This document shows positions 29,787 through 40,271 of a DNA stretch of 64,000 nucleotides, piece after piece. Source of the DNA: Megalonaias nervosa. Taxonomy: Eukaryota; Mollusca; Bivalvia; Unionida; Unionidae. How positions within the stretch are numbered: the first letter of the stretch is position 1; the number at the start of each line of letters is the position of its first letter. The notes beneath the pieces are model-generated. The model did not search any database and had not been told where the DNA came from. It saw only the letters and a list, made by a program, of their open reading frames with translations. Location: assembly GCA_016617855.1 (NCBI GenBank), contig JAECUM010001152.1, forward strand, positions 1 through 64,000, read 5' to 3'. The position numbers and the translations under genes are program-made.

Positions 29787-30533
29787 TATTATTATTTATC
29801 GTGTACAGTGATTGCCCAGCCATTTAACAGCGTAATTATCAGCAAAGGTGCAGAGCCTGCAGTCCACCGGGGAACTTTGTCAGTGGACAGTTCATCACAA
29901 TTTGTGACTTGGTCAGCAGAGCCCCGCAGTTACAGGAAGAGTCGGTGGCTTGGCCCAGTCAGACAAGGTTGACGGCACAACGACTCTGTCCTGTCCGGAA
30001 AGGGTTCAACGTGCCAGGAGGGCAGACAGATAGCTCAGCTACATGGGAGTGGTTTACAACATCTGTTGAATATCACTCATCACTCCATGCTGAAATAGCT
30101 GTCATATCCTCCGGCAACGGACCTAACCAAACTGGATATCTCGAAGCCAAGCGGACTGCTGGATGTGAAGTGTTATTCATGTACAGAGGAAGTTTCTCAC
30201 TGGCATAAACTTTAGCCAACAGTTTTGTGGTTGCTTCCTGACGACTGAGCTGTGGGGGACGAATGCTGCTGAGCATGGATCCACGTTCACATATCGCTCC
30301 CCGTCAGTACTCATCCAAGGCTCCGCTCGAGGCTGGGAAAGCTAAGGACCCAACTCGTAAACCGAATTCAGCATTGAATCCCGGTCACGTGCCACTCCCA
30401 AGAGCAGCCCTCGACGTGCCAATGTCTTCTGACTTTCAAGCCATTAGACCGGCCATACGAATTTTACAACTGAACGTCGAGGGTCTCTCAGCAGCCAAAC
30501 AAACTATCATCAGCACTATAGCCCACCGTCATA
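29787..30533 (+). mobile_element. LINE-derived insert B, nested in A, with 13 bp duplication
   Basis: Flanked by ATGTGTTTTTAAT at 29774-29786 and 30534-30546, a perfect 13 bp duplication. Near its right end it encodes IRILQLNVEGLSAAKQTIIS, the start of an endonuclease domain of another LINE family. It therefore holds 5' sequence of a LINE but lacks the reverse transcriptase and 3' tail. Confidence 0.65.
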
Positions 30534-30546
30534 ATGTGTTTTTAAT

Positions 30547-30631
30547 GGAAGATTTTAATACCAGAACTCATAATATAAATGATTCTTTGGAACAAAGGAG
30601 TTCCTTTTCAAACCCTTTGATGCAACTTTAA
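30547..30631 (+). mobile_element. LINE endonuclease fragment A (right part)
   Basis: Reads EDFNTRTHNINDSLE, matching the GDFN-A-R-T motif that follows the YVPP element in the same endonuclease domain. It confirms that 29379-29786 and this piece were one sequence before the insert. Confidence 0.6.
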
Positions 30632-30736
30632 TTTCTGTGACGATTACGCTCAGTTTTTCACAATAATACCACGAAATGTTTCGATGAATATAAATTGCCT
30701 AGGAAACAGGGAGATTCATAACACCGGGAAAATTCT

Positions 30737-30863
<127 letters not shown>

Positions 30864-30924
30864 AAGTAATCAGGGAGATGAATCCTACTGTTGTGCTTCT
30901 TTGATCTTAAAACGGTAATTGAAT

Positions 30925-31160
30925 AATCAACATTAATATCTGCTAATGCTACTGGAAGTTTGCATTAGCAACATTGTTACAAACATCCCTGCTAATGATA
31001 TTGGTGTACATTAACTAACAACATGGGTACAAGCATCCCAATAATGCTACTGATGTAATTGCCCTAGCAACATGTGTAAAACATATCTGCAAAACTACTG
31101 GCGCAAATGCACTAGCAACATGGGTACAAACATCACTGTATTGGCAACGTTTGCACATTT
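30925..31160 (+). repeat. Degenerate tandem repeat, about 50-60 bp unit
   Basis: Four loosely conserved copies of AATGCACTAGCAACATGGGTACAAACATC and CTGCTAATGCTACTGGTGTA. Confidence 0.6.
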
Positions 31161-31279
31161 ATTGATCAGAATGTTTAGTATTTGTCTTTCTTATTTTGTG
31201 CTATTTTTGAGTTTAATAACCTTTCTGTTAGCAGACAAGTGCTCAAATCAGATAATGGTAAGACCTGTTTGATGCTTAC

Positions 31280-31763
31280 AAATCCTGTAAAATGTCTTAT
31301 ATCTCGTATATCGTACATCATACAAATCCTGTCACATGTCTTATATCACGTATATCGTACATCATACAAATCCTGTCAAATGTCTTATATCTCGTATATC
31401 GTACATCATACAAATCCTGTCATTTGTCTTATATCTCGTTTATCGTATATCCTACAAATCCTGTCAAATGTCTTATTTCTTGTATATCGTGCGTTATACA
31501 AAACCTGTCAAATGTTTATACCTTTTCTATCGTACATCAAAAAAATCCTGTCAAATGTCTTATACCTTGTATATCATGTATCATACAAATCCTGTCAAAT
31601 GTTTTATATCTTGTATGTCATACATCATACACATCCTCTCAAATGTCTTATACCTTGTATATCGTGTATCACACAAATCCTGTCAAATGTCTTACATCCC
31701 GTATATCGGATATCATACAAATCCTGTCAAATGTCTTATACCCCGTATAATCATAAGCTGTCA
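31280..31763 (+). repeat. Minisatellite, 44 bp unit, 11 copies
   Basis: AAATCCTGTCAAATGTCTTATATC plus TCGTATATCGTACATCATAC, repeated with few changes. Because 44 is not a multiple of 3, all three forward frames stay open and give long but meaningless translations. There are no unique spacers. Confidence 0.95.
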
Positions 31764-33090
31764 TGTAACTCTGCATCTCATATGTTGCTAACGTTTTGCT
31801 TCTACTTGTTGTAATAGCACAAATTATAATATTTCACACTGATGTTAAGATTTCTGCATATCATGCAAAAACAAATATTGTTATTTCATATTGTTTTCAT
31901 CCAGCTTGTAACGGTCTGTTTATGTCAGTTATCTTTCAGTTATCTCTTTCTATTTTCCACTCACAACGGTCTTCATTAATCATTCATCTACTATTTAGAA
32001 AGCGCCATCATTCATATTGACTCTAATCGTACTGTAATTAAGAAATACCAGACATGACTTTTATTTTATAATTTTTCCAGTGATTAGAAATACATTGTAA
32101 AATTTTCTATCAATATTCGGTGTACAGTTTAATTTTGCTGTCACCAATAATACTTTTAATTTCCTTTCCTTTTTTAAAGAATGAGATAAAAATTGTATTT
32201 ATATATTTATTATTTATTATACATGATTAGCGTAAATTTGCAAGGGTTTTGCACATAAAGACGTCATTATTTTGCTTTAATAATTTCAAATCTATAAATT
32301 TAGGAGGAAAGAAAGATTTAACTTTAAAAGGTAAAAGTCAAAACGATTTCATTTAAAGTCGGCATTTCGGGATACCTGACACTGCACACTAACTCAGTAA
32401 CTTAGCAACTGAAAAATGGTGAGATTCAGATCCAGTTACTAACTTTTTTCATTTTTTTTCTGCCATACATAATTTTCACTGCCATCATCTAAAACTCCAA
32501 ATTATATTTCAAGTTTACTTTGATCCATGAAATAACTGAAAGTTTTTGAAAGGATGCGAACAATTCTGGAGATGAATTTCATTGTTTATTTGAATATTCT
32601 TACTTTAGTACTGATAGGAAATATATATACCAAACTTGTATTACAAGCGCTGGTTCATTTATTCATGTTTATTTTCTACTTCAGCATTTTGAAAATAACA
32701 TAGAGAGAAAATCTAAGTAATGCTGGAAGAATGGCAATAGCATAAAGTACACTTATATACATAAATCACCAAAGCACACACGTATAAACGAGATGGCAAC
32801 TTTATATATTTGATTAGTATTATCATGTGGGGTTGTACCGTTTTCGCGCTACCAGTTGAGGAGTGTTTCTGGCGATTCTGCAAGCCCTACTGTCTCCCCT
32901 TGTACTGAGAAAGCGGTTAGGCCATAAGTAGTGAATGGGGGCACTCTATTGACAATGGGACTTCCATGTTAAAAAGTGCCACGGCACTCTGGGGATAAAC
33001 GGGACTTTAACATGGGAACAGATTGGGCCTGTCTAGGGACAAGGGGATTTAACATAGGGAATGTATAGCGGCAATGCATTGGGCCTGTCT
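31764..33090. other. Intergenic, outer left end of P3
   Basis: No gene seen. From about 32830 the sequence becomes more GC-rich with direct repeats (GGGCCTGTCTAGGGACAA at about 33026 and 33081). Words such as GGTTGTACCGT and TAGTGAATGGGG recur inverted near 62340-62480. This is probably the outer part of the P3 terminal repeat, but no clean end could be fixed. Confidence 0.45.
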
Positions 33091-33416
33091 AGGGACAATA
33101 GGAATTTAACAGGGTGATGTCACGGTACTGGAGACTGGGGAAACAATGGTAACAATGTTGCAAGTGGCTGACCTCAATCGGGCAGAACAGTGTTGCAAGG
33201 GGTTGATCTGAATACGCGCTACTCTAGGGACAAACCCAATAGAGACATAGACATAGAGACATGGTTCGAGACAAGGTTAGAGACATATACAAAGACATAC
33301 ATAGATTTATCTACAAAAATTTATCAAACAAACAACTATACAATCGACTAAAACAAATTTAGGCAAGAAAGAATATGCATCTTTTCCAGACAGTTGAGTG
33401 GCCCTGAAAAGGGCCT
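33091..33416 (+). repeat. P3 left terminal inverted repeat (diverged)
   Basis: Matches the reverse complement of 62049-62322 in order. Shared words: GGGACAATAGGAAT, AACAATGTTGCAA, CTGAATACGCGCTA, AATAGAGACATAGACATAGA, AATCGACTAAA, AGGCAAGAAAGA, ATCTTTTC and the stem-loop GGCCCTGAAAAGGGCC. Identity is perhaps 65-70%, so it is much older than P2 or duplicated later. Confidence 0.7.
33400..33415 (-). terminator. Histone-type mRNA 3' stem-loop SL1
   Basis: On the minus strand GGCCCTTTTCAGGGCC: 6 bp stem, TTTC loop. It fits the replication-dependent histone consensus GGYYCTTTTCAGRRCC exactly. It is preceded by CCCAAA and followed by ACTCA, then GGAAAAGA about 15 bases on, which resembles the histone downstream element bound by U7 snRNA. 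It lies in the left terminal repeat, after the basic ORF 33416-33815. Confidence 0.75.
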
Positions 33417-33815
33417 TTGGGTTTCTTCTTCTTCTTCTTCTACTGTCTCTCTTCTCTTCTTCTTTTCCACCAGTTCCTTATCTTCTTCACTACATTTGTC
33501 TTCTTCTTCTTCTCATCCTTTTCCTCCTCCTCTTCACCCTTCTCCTCTTCCTCCTCTTTTTTCTCTTTTCATTTTCTTCCTCTTTCATTATTTTTTCATT
33601 GTATCTTCTTATCTGTCCTTTTCCCTCCAAATCCTCCTTTTCTTCTTTTTCCTGTCAGATGAGTTCCTTTAGTCTTTCTTTTGCCTTCCTCAAATTGTTG
33701 ATTTACATGTTAACTCTGTGGGGGCTACAAGAACCATACTGCAATCTTTCTAGCATTTCCTCCACCATCTCCAAATCATCCAGTACCCTTGCAATTCTGT
33801 AACTTCTCTAATATA
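33416..33815 (-). pseudogene. P3 basic coiled-coil ORF remnant
   Basis: The minus strand reads VLDDLEMVEEMLERLQYG, then an almost purely Lys/Arg/Glu segment with runs such as RRVKRRRKRMRRRRR, interrupted by a few stops, and stops at SL1. The composition suggests a DNA-condensing core protein or simply a purine-rich tract. No start codon was identified. The plus strand of the same region gives only Leu/Ser/Phe-rich noise. Confidence 0.35.
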
Positions 33816-34059
33816 TTGCTTGCAATCTTCGATTATTCAGTGTTGAATAGCATGATTGACCAACGTATTGTTTTATATACCTCAAACATGGACGTGAAGG
33901 AAAACATCCCCTCACACTAACTACACATATCACATACCAAATAACCCATTGAGATTAGAGTGCTAACCTAAAATAAATTTTTATACTAACAAACACACTA
34001 ATACCAACAAAATCAACAATACTTAATACTAACAGATAGTGAAGAAGGAAATCTTTTAT

Positions 34060-34083
34060 TTAAAAAAAAAAAAAAAAAAAAAA
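34060..34083. repeat. Poly(A) tract
   Basis: About 23 A on the plus strand between the remnant and the CA arrays. Confidence 0.9.
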
Positions 34084-34197
34084 CACTCCATCACCTACAA
34101 TCACACTAGGTGAGTGAGTTAGTATTTATAATTACACTATTTTACTTTCAAACAAAACAAACACGTATGAGAGCAGGAACAAGGGTTTTGTTAAGGG

Positions 34198-34200
<3 letters not shown>

Positions 34201-34257
<57 letters not shown>
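34201..34257. repeat. (CA)n microsatellite
   Basis: About 28 CA dinucleotides. The two CA arrays here are followed by similar text (TTTATATTTACACTACA-CACTTTCA), a small duplication of the surrounding 150 bp. Confidence 0.95.
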
Positions 34258-34258
<1 letters not shown>

Positions 34259-34344
34259 AAAGGAGATAGTGTTTATATTTACACTACACCACTTTCACAC
34301 AAAACAAACACTCATGGACATGGGGTTTTTGTTATGGAAAAAAG

Positions 34345-34347
<3 letters not shown>

Positions 34348-34413
<66 letters not shown>
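34348..34413. repeat. (CA)n microsatellite
   Basis: About 33 CA dinucleotides; second member of the duplicated pair. Confidence 0.95.
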
Positions 34414-34416
<3 letters not shown>

Positions 34417-34473
34417 CCAACAAACATTAATATATTTGGCAACTTGATCAGTCTCTCTTTTCTAGAGATCTGG

Positions 34474-35025
34474 TTAGCCCTGAAAAGGGCTGGAGTTTTT
34501 TTTAAACTTGAAATGCACATGGTTAATGTCAGTACCTTCCAGGCCGGGCACCACACACGCAGCGCCGACTCCAATCCTCCCCTCAATTGACTGGTGTTGT
34601 AGGGAGCGCAGAGGGTTGATGAGTGGCCTCATCATCATAGTGAAGACATCCCTAATTCTCCTATTCCACACCCGTGGATGCTGTGGCCTCCTTACCTCCT
34701 GCGGACGCAGAGGCTCCCACTCTAACCTCCGCCTCTCCAATTCCTCGTCCCAGTTCTTTATCTGTGGGAGCACGGGTCTCTGTGCTCGTAGTGGCTGTGG
34801 TGCTTGGCGCTGTGGAGGTGTCTTCACGATTGGCTTCACTTCATAGCTCTGGCTTAGCACTAGGTGAGGCAGGATCATTTCTTTCTTCTCCTCTTCTTTC
34901 TTCTTTTTATCCTCCTCTTCAATCTTTGCTTCTTCCTGGATTGCCTCCATGGCCATTTCATCCAACAGGCGCCGGGCATACTTCAGGTGCATCTGGAGCT
35001 CAATCAATCTGGCTCTTTTGCTCAT
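34474..35025 (-). CDS. P3 hypothetical protein, coiled coil plus basic region, ends in a histone-type stem-loop
   Basis: 183 residues, intact. A helical N-terminus (ARLIELQMHLKYARRLLDEM) leads into a Glu/Lys coiled coil (residues 25-50). A Pro/Arg-rich linker follows (PPQRQAPQPLRAQRPV), then a conserved-looking region with Arg clusters (RRRLEWEPLRPQEVRRPQ). The last residues before the stop (SPFQG) are encoded by the stem-loop itself, and the TAA overlaps its 3' edge. No family recognised. Its closeness to the left end and the stem-loop set it apart from the rest of P3. Confidence 0.6.
   Translation of the reverse strand: MSKRARLIELQMHLKYARRLLDEMAMEAIQEEAKIEEEDKKKKEEEKKEMILPHLVLSQSYEVKPIVKTPPQRQAPQPLRAQRPVLPQIKNWDEELERRRLEWEPLRPQEVRRPQHPRVWNRRIRDVFTMMMRPLINPLRSLQHQSIEGRIGVGAACVVPGLEGTDINHVHFKFKKNSSPFQG
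34476..34491 (-). terminator. Histone-type mRNA 3' stem-loop SL2
   Basis: On the minus strand AGCCCTTTTCAGGGCT, followed by AACCA and, about 12 bases later, TAGAAAAGAGAG, an HDE-like purine stretch. The first base pair is A-T rather than G-C. Confidence 0.7.
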
Positions 35026-35403
35026 GTTGGATGTTGGCTAGTCAACGATAGGTAGCCAGACGGACTAACGCTCCACATTATGTATGAAGCACGGATGTGA
35101 AAGAAAACACCCCTTACACAAAAACTTGAAATACCCACACCACAACTAAAACATGAACCGCGCGGACCTAAAAGAAACACTCACGTTCACTTTCTACCTA
35201 CAAACACACTTTATTACCATTCATACATAGAACTCTAAAACAAACAAACAAACACACACACACACATTATCTTACAAGCCAGGGAAACGAAGTGTTTATA
35301 GGCACACTTCTATCGTTTGACTTACGATCACACTCACAGACCAACACACAAATAAAGACAAATTTCGCAATAGAGTGGTATGTCTTTTCTAGATTTTTGG
35401 GGT

Positions 35404-35419
35404 AGCCCTGAAAAGGGCT
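35404..35419 (-). terminator. Histone-type mRNA 3' stem-loop SL3
   Basis: On the minus strand AGCCCTTTTCAGGGCT, preceded by CAAAAC as in real histone mRNAs and followed by ACCCC, then TCTAGAAAAGACA about 14 bases on. An upstream minus-strand reading frame stops (TAA) about 20 bases before it. Confidence 0.75.
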
Positions 35420-35429
35420 GTTTTGTTGG

Positions 35430-35898
35430 TTAAGAGTTTTGGCAATCTCTCTTAACGCCTGGGATTACGTCCCCATCTGGCTGCAGGTCTTCCCAAGGGA
35501 TACGGCCTGCTACTTCGGAAGAAGAAGGAGAACTCCTTATTGTCCACTCTACAGTCCACAAAGCCTCTTTCTGGCTCCAGCTGCTGCTGCTGTTGCTGTT
35601 TTTGCTGCTGCTACTTCTCAAATCTCTACGTCTCTATCCACTCTTCTTGCTCCTGTTTAATTTCTTCTCTAAAGGCCTCTTCTATCAGGTCTTGTGCCAC
35701 TTTAAGCTTAATGCCATTTTCAATCTCGTCAGGCTTTGGCATCGGGTTTTGCCTGACACGATGTAAATGGACGTGGGCTTCGTTCAGTTTAGCTAATGTG
35801 GAAGACATCTTCAAGAGTTGACGAGTCAGTAATGGATGACCAGCATGGAGACCGCCCCGATTTATGTCTGAACCGCGGGCGCGATAGAAAACATCCAT
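35430..35898 (-). CDS. P3 hypothetical protein (possible frameshift), ahead of SL3
   Basis: From the ATG at 35898: MDVFYRARGSD, then AGHPLLTRQLLKMSSTLAKL and a helical EAHVHLHRVRQNPMPKPDEI...EEAFREEIKQEQEEWIET, to a stop at 35626. A second frame (35430-35621; Ser-rich start, then RIPWEDLQPDGDVIPGVK) continues to the stem-loop, so the gene may be about 155 codons with one frame change near a (CAG/CTG)-like tract at 35577-35615. No family recognised. Confidence 0.45.
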
Positions 35899-36127
35899 AC
35901 GGTTTTTGCTAGGAACGCTATAGCTAATGTAGAGGGATAGAGAGAAGAGAAAGAGCACATATATTGATAAAAAAAAATTAAATAAACCACAAACAAACTT
36001 TTATTCAAAATACAACATTTTTATTCAACCAACAAGCAATCAACAAATAAATAACATCAATACATTGTTTTCAAAAAATAACAAATTTTTGACAAGGATG
36101 ACAACGTTGTGAAGTCAACTTAGACTT

Positions 36128-36640
36128 CTATTGATGGAGGTCATTTGGCCATTGATGTACACTACGTCTCCTAGTTAAAGACAAGAGATATCCATAATGG
36201 TCACAAAACCATCTATATACTTTATGATAGTTTCTAGAAGAGTCACTATCAAAATATGTCACTAAATGTTCTAAGGGATATACAAGACTGTGTTGATGAA
36301 GAATATACACACAATATTGTCCACATACCATGCAATCTGTGCCGTGTAATTTCACATTATTGAACTGTGTCGTCGAGGCATTTCTTCTGATAAAGTCGAT
36401 GATGTCGTCTTCCAAAGGTGGTAATCCATACGAATCAAAACACTCCACATGGCCATCTTCGGGAAAGTAGACGGCTACCCAGTGGGTTCCTGGGAGATGA
36501 CTGTCGTCCGTGTTGATGACATAAGTTTGATGGTCTTGAGGTTTGCGATGAGGTAGTTCATCTTTAGCGCACACGGCAGGATTCCTATAAGCGGTGTACG
36601 AACTGTTTTTCAAAAGATAACAAAGTTCCCAGGTATCCAT
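36128..36640 (-). CDS. P3 adenain-type capsid maturation protease
   Basis: 170 residues, intact. The layout is diagnostic: MDTWELCYLL, catalytic His in PGTHWVAVYF, acidic residue in ECFDSYGLPP, and catalytic Cys in DCMVCGQYCVYIL. The C-terminal helices (KVYRWFCDHYGYL) are typical of Polinton and adenovirus proteases, which cleave minor capsid and core precursors. It is present once only, left of the duplicated block. It is the best preserved enzyme in P3; the P2 homologue at 13304 is broken. Confidence 0.9.
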   Translation of the reverse strand: MDTWELCYLLKNSSYTAYRNPAVCAKDELPHRKPQDHQTYVINTDDSHLPGTHWVAVYFPEDGHVECFDSYGLPPLEDDIIDFIRRNASTTQFNNVKLHGTDCMVCGQYCVYILHQHSLVYPLEHLVTYFDSDSSRNYHKVYRWFCDHYGYLLSLTRRRSVHQWPNDLHQ

Positions 36641-36661
36641 TTTGTTTTGTGTTTTTATGTT

Positions 36662-37162
36662 TCACAGGTAATGATAAGTCATCAATTCAATCGTGACTTT
36701 TTGCTTGACAAACTCTGTCAAGTAAACGGCCTTTGGCTTCGTCTCCGTACTCTGTGGAAAGGGAGGTTCGATGCGATAGATCTCCAAAGTAGTCAATGGA
36801 GGAGAGGAATGATCACACAAGTCTTTATACCACTGATGTAACATTGCTTCTTCTGAGACGTGACCCCAAGGGTCATTCAGATACTCGTCCAATTTTTCTT
36901 CTTGGCTCATCATCAGGCATTTGTCGTGTTGAATTTGCCTGAGATGATCGTTTTGACATCCATAGCAATCTTTCTTGGTCAGCCCTGTAATTGTTTCTGC
37001 CAGGTGTTTGGCAAATTAGGAGACTAAATGTTGTTCTTGTTCTGGCCATCTGGCCGTCACTATCACCTCTTCGTCTTTGTCTTTTGGTTCTCCTTCTAAG
37101 ATATACTTCCATGACATTTTCAAACAGTCTCCACCATTCAAAGCGGAATAAGAGTCTTCCAT
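36662..37162 (-). pseudogene. P3 acidic accessory protein, copy A (one stop)
   Basis: Starts MEDSY, with an acidic stretch and WPEQEQHLVS, then TAA at 37016-37018, then KKDCYGCQND, MMSQEEKLDEYLNDPWGHVSEE and VYLTEFVKQKVTIELMTYHYL. About 166 codons. The Cys pair (CYGC) and the order are ones I have seen in Polinton proteins of unknown function located next to the capsid gene. Copy B (46860-47078) keeps only the first half. Confidence 0.55.
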
Positions 37163-37170
37163 AACTTCTA

Positions 37171-38463
37171 TTAGTCTAGAATGACTTCTCCCAAACTGTT
37201 GACGTCTAGAGTATTGTCGACTTCGGCATACAAGATGACGTTCGCCGTCTCGGCGAGAGCTTCTGCAAACTGAAGTTCCACACGCAGTTGACCAGATTTT
37301 ATAGGGTGGAAATGCCCCTCGTCTCGGCCTTGGTCTGGAGTGAAATCAAAGGCCCACAAAGCGTAGAGCCTCCTGCATAATCTTCGTACAAAATGCCATG
37401 GCTGGTGTTGGTCCCTAGCTGTCCCGTGGTTTTCTACAGGGACAAGTACGATCTCATGTAATTCTTGTCGGTAAACTTAGATTCGATGGGTCTGGTACAC
37501 AAGGTTTTGCCATCGCAACTGACTTCAATCTTGGACACTCTGTAGTGCTTAAACTCGAAAGGATTGGCAGTGACGGCTCCTTTGAGGGCTTCGTTGCTGA
37601 CGATGCCAATGATTAAACGTTTGGGTAACTGTCCTTGGAACAGATGATCTTCGATTTTGGATCGGAGTCCAGCGGCAATCGTGAGGGTTTTCACTTCCAC
37701 GCGTCGTATCGGATACTTCGCGTTCTTTCTGCTCAAATTGTGGCTGATTTCGTTTCACACTTTAGGTCACACTTCTACGCGGCGCACGTAAAGTCTGGCT
37801 TCTTGGATGATAGCTTTGTACTCGTTGGCATGAACCATGATATGGAAAGAGACACTGCTGTGATTCAGTCTCAGGCGGTTATCCACTCCGTTAGCAAATA
37901 CTTTTCTTGCAACCACATGTCCAAATGCAAACAATCCATCAGTTCTAAACTACGTCATTGCAGGATTTTCTTTTGACGGTCGTTGTGAGGATCGTCATCT
38001 GCTGTCAGGACTGTGTCGATAAACATGTTCACTCCTGCTGTGTCAGGTTTCCATACAACGCAAGCATCCAGATGAGTGTTCTTGGCATCTTTTCCGTACG
38101 TCAAGAGATTTTCTAGGTACGCTTGGTAAGGGTACGGATCCTTGCTGTTGCTGACCAGTTTGTTATTCAAGTACAAATCCACCTTGCTGAACAAGAAATG
38201 CATGAAATTGTTGACGGGAGCTACTCTGGAGCGGCGGTGTCCGTTTTGATCACTCTGACTTTCAGTTACAAGTAACTGCTATTCAGATCGATGTAATCTT
38301 CGAGCTGTCCTTTCATTTCAAATTCGATAGCGGCTGAGTTTGTCAAAGAGGAGATGGGATGAAATTCTACCCATTGGGATTCTTGCATCATCATCATGGT
38401 GGGTGGCATGGCAAACAGATCCAGTTCCGACTTGGAACGTTCCCAAGATTCTCGGTGCATCAT
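37171..38463 (-). pseudogene. P3 major capsid protein, copy A (multiple breaks)
   Basis: Fragments in order: SKSELDLFAMPPTM, QWVEFHPISSLT, EDYIDLNSSYL; NNFMHFLFSKVDLYLNNKLVS, YPYQAYLENLLTYGKDAK; ARKVFANGVDNRL; YPIRRVEVKTLTIAAG, NPFEFKHYRVSKIEVSCDGK; FDFTPDQGRDEGHFHPIKSGQLRVEL; VNSLGEVILD. This is the familiar Polinton double-jelly-roll capsid protein, often listed as F54H12.2-like. Frame changes occur near 38205-38265, 37740 and 37375-37435, and a stop plus frame change at about 37953 is shared with copy B. It would form the icosahedral shell. Confidence 0.85.
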
Positions 38464-38522
38464 TTTTTCTGTTTAATAATCAAAGACGTTTAATTCTCTA
38501 ATGGTTCTTCTTTTCTTTGTCT

Positions 38523-38528
38523 TTCTAG

Positions 38529-38580
<52 letters not shown>
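38523..38580. repeat. (TG)n microsatellite
   Basis: About 29 TG dinucleotides in copy A only; absent from the matching place in copy B (near 48470), so it arose after the duplication. Confidence 0.9.
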
Positions 38581-38583
<3 letters not shown>

Positions 38584-38739
38584 GTTCTCTGGAAGAGTGT
38601 CTTCATCGGCTCTTTCTACCTTCCGGTGGTGTCAGGGAAGCGGGAATGCCTGACTTTGCAACGTCCATTGCATTAATAGGAGTTACTCGTCGGCCCAAAA
38701 TTTATTTTCCAGTTTGAAGTAAGACATTTTTGACTGTTC

Positions 38740-38928
38740 TTAAGGATTCTTTTGGGTTTTGTTTGTCAATGATGACATTTTGGAGAAATTTTTTGCATCT
38801 TTCAAGGCGTGCAATCCTCGTGTCACTATCGGTTTCAAAACGGGGGCCACCGAAATAAATGCAGATTTCTGCATACATCCTAAACCACGTCCTCGCTGTC
38901 TAGCGACTCCTCAGTACACAGGATACAT
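38740..38928 (-). pseudogene. P3 core/pX-like protein, copy A
   Basis: MYPVY, stop, GVARQRGRGLG, then FISVAPVLKPIVTRGLHALKD: the glycine-rich then hydrophobic-basic pattern of adenovirus pX/pVI-like precursors. It is 62 codons with one stop at codon 6. Copy B (48468-48857) keeps the Gln codon there and is open for 129 codons. Confidence 0.6.
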
Positions 38929-38931
38929 GAC

Positions 38932-39810
38932 TTACAAGTCGTTAGAGAATAGTTTTCGAACATGGAGTTTCACTGTGACTTTCCCTTTGGAGAGTGGAAT
39001 ATTTTGTCCCAGATCTCCTTTTATACCAATGTTGACACTATCGAAATACGACTCGCTGACGGGCAAATAGTGAGGATGTACAAATTCGCGGTGAACGTGA
39101 TACTTGTTTCCAACTTCCTCGTCATTAGTCGTGTCAGAATCCGCTTTGAAAAGAATGACTCGCAGTAACGGAGCGGATGTGTTTCCTACCACGTTGTACT
39201 CCACCACATCAGAGTACACAAAGGTCAAATATCATCCTTGGTTATGTTCTGCAGGGTAACAAAAATACTTCGCAAAATTCAAGTTGTTTGTGATCGGTGG
39301 CATGAGTGGACCCTTGACCAGCTTGCTGTCTCCACTCAGAATGTCAAACAATTCAGGACAAAATGCAATGGACAACGTTTTGGCATCGGAAAATTTCATC
39401 AGCCGGCGACGAGCCACTTTATGGTACTCGATCGTGACACTTCGTTTCGTTTTGTCCAAGGCTTTGCCAAACAACGAAATGAATTTGGAAGCAATAGTGT
39501 TCACCAGATGTTGACGTTTACAATAATAGCCTGCAGGAATTTTCATCAGAAAGATGTACCGTGGAGTATAGGGTGACGCTGGTCGTTTCATAGAGGAAAC
39601 AACAGTTTCGTTTTCATTCAAGTATTGTTGCACTTGGTCGTTCAGAACTTCGACCTCAAAAGTATTTTGATTTTCAGTGATGTTTTTGATTTGTGTAGGG
39701 TGAATCATTTCGACCAAAGCCACTTCCCAATGGGCTTCGTGATCAAATTGGATGGCCTGAGGTAATTTGGCCGTGAAACAGCACAAAGTATTGTGGGGAA
39801 ACACCTCCAT
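38932..39810 (-). pseudogene. P3 penton-like minor capsid protein, copy A (one stop, damaged start)
   Basis: The main frame reads MEVFPHNTLCCFTAKLPQAI, HWEVALVEMIHP, then IPAGYYCKRQHLVNTIASKF, ILSGDSKLVKGPLMP, TGA stop at 39229-39231, and YSDVVEYNVVGNTSAPLLRVI with a C-terminal GDLGQNIPLSKGKVTVKLH. This is the Polinton penton jelly-roll pattern. Compared with copy B, the original start at about 39831 is lost (ATG to ATA plus a missing base), so 39810 is only the first surviving Met. Confidence 0.8.
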
Positions 39811-39917
39811 GGAACTGTCACTGGGTAAAGTTAGTAAAATTGGTTATTTATAATTCCAGAGTTCTGCTGTCCGAGGGGTCACTCGAGGTCGGAGGAGTGT
39901 CGAAAAGAGGGTTATTG

Positions 39918-40256
39918 TTATTTTGGTGGGTTATTGTTGGGAGGGTGACTGGCGTTGGTCGCAAGGCTCCCATTGTTACCGTTAGAATATTTCAGGGAAG
40001 GATTGGAGAGCAGGTAACCGGTGCAACTGCTCAGTAAAATGGTCCGCAAATGTTTGTCTTCTTGTTGCAAACTCAAATTGGCAATGGCAGCACCGATGAC
40101 ACAAAAGACCACAAAGACTTGGCACATAAAGACGATTTACGTTTTAGGCACACGTTCTCCACACCACACCCACAGGGGTTGCTTTTGTAGATCTTGCAGA
40201 GAAGAACTCTGAGAAGGAGTGATCACTGTCGTGGTTGAGGCTGTGTTGAAGGGCAT
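39918..40256 (-). pseudogene. P3 conserved transmembrane protein, copy A (one stop)
   Basis: MPFNTAS, Ser/Thr-rich region, LWVWCGERVPKT, then a stop codon, IVFMCQVFVVFCVIGAAIANLSL (TM), LRTILLSSCTGYLLSNPSL. The WCGERVPKT-x-VFF-Q plus TM plus LLSSC-GYLLPNPSL pattern is one I recognise from many Polintons, without known function. Copy B (49765-50175) is uninterrupted. Confidence 0.65.
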
Positions 40257-40271
40257 GATGGTCACTTTTTT

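Noticed and set aside
31182..31814. Long overlapping open frames (150-210 codons) in all three forward frames
   Set aside because: They arise from the 44 bp minisatellite, whose unit has no stop in any frame; the translations are 14-15 residue repeats with no domain.
33394..33802. Leu/Ser/Phe-rich plus-strand frames that look like a membrane protein
   Set aside because: The plus strand is simply the pyrimidine complement of a purine-rich basic tract; the histone-type stem-loop SL1 also points to minus-strand transcription.
34110..34586. Frames dominated by HTHT or VCVC repeats
   Set aside because: Translations of CA/TG microsatellites.
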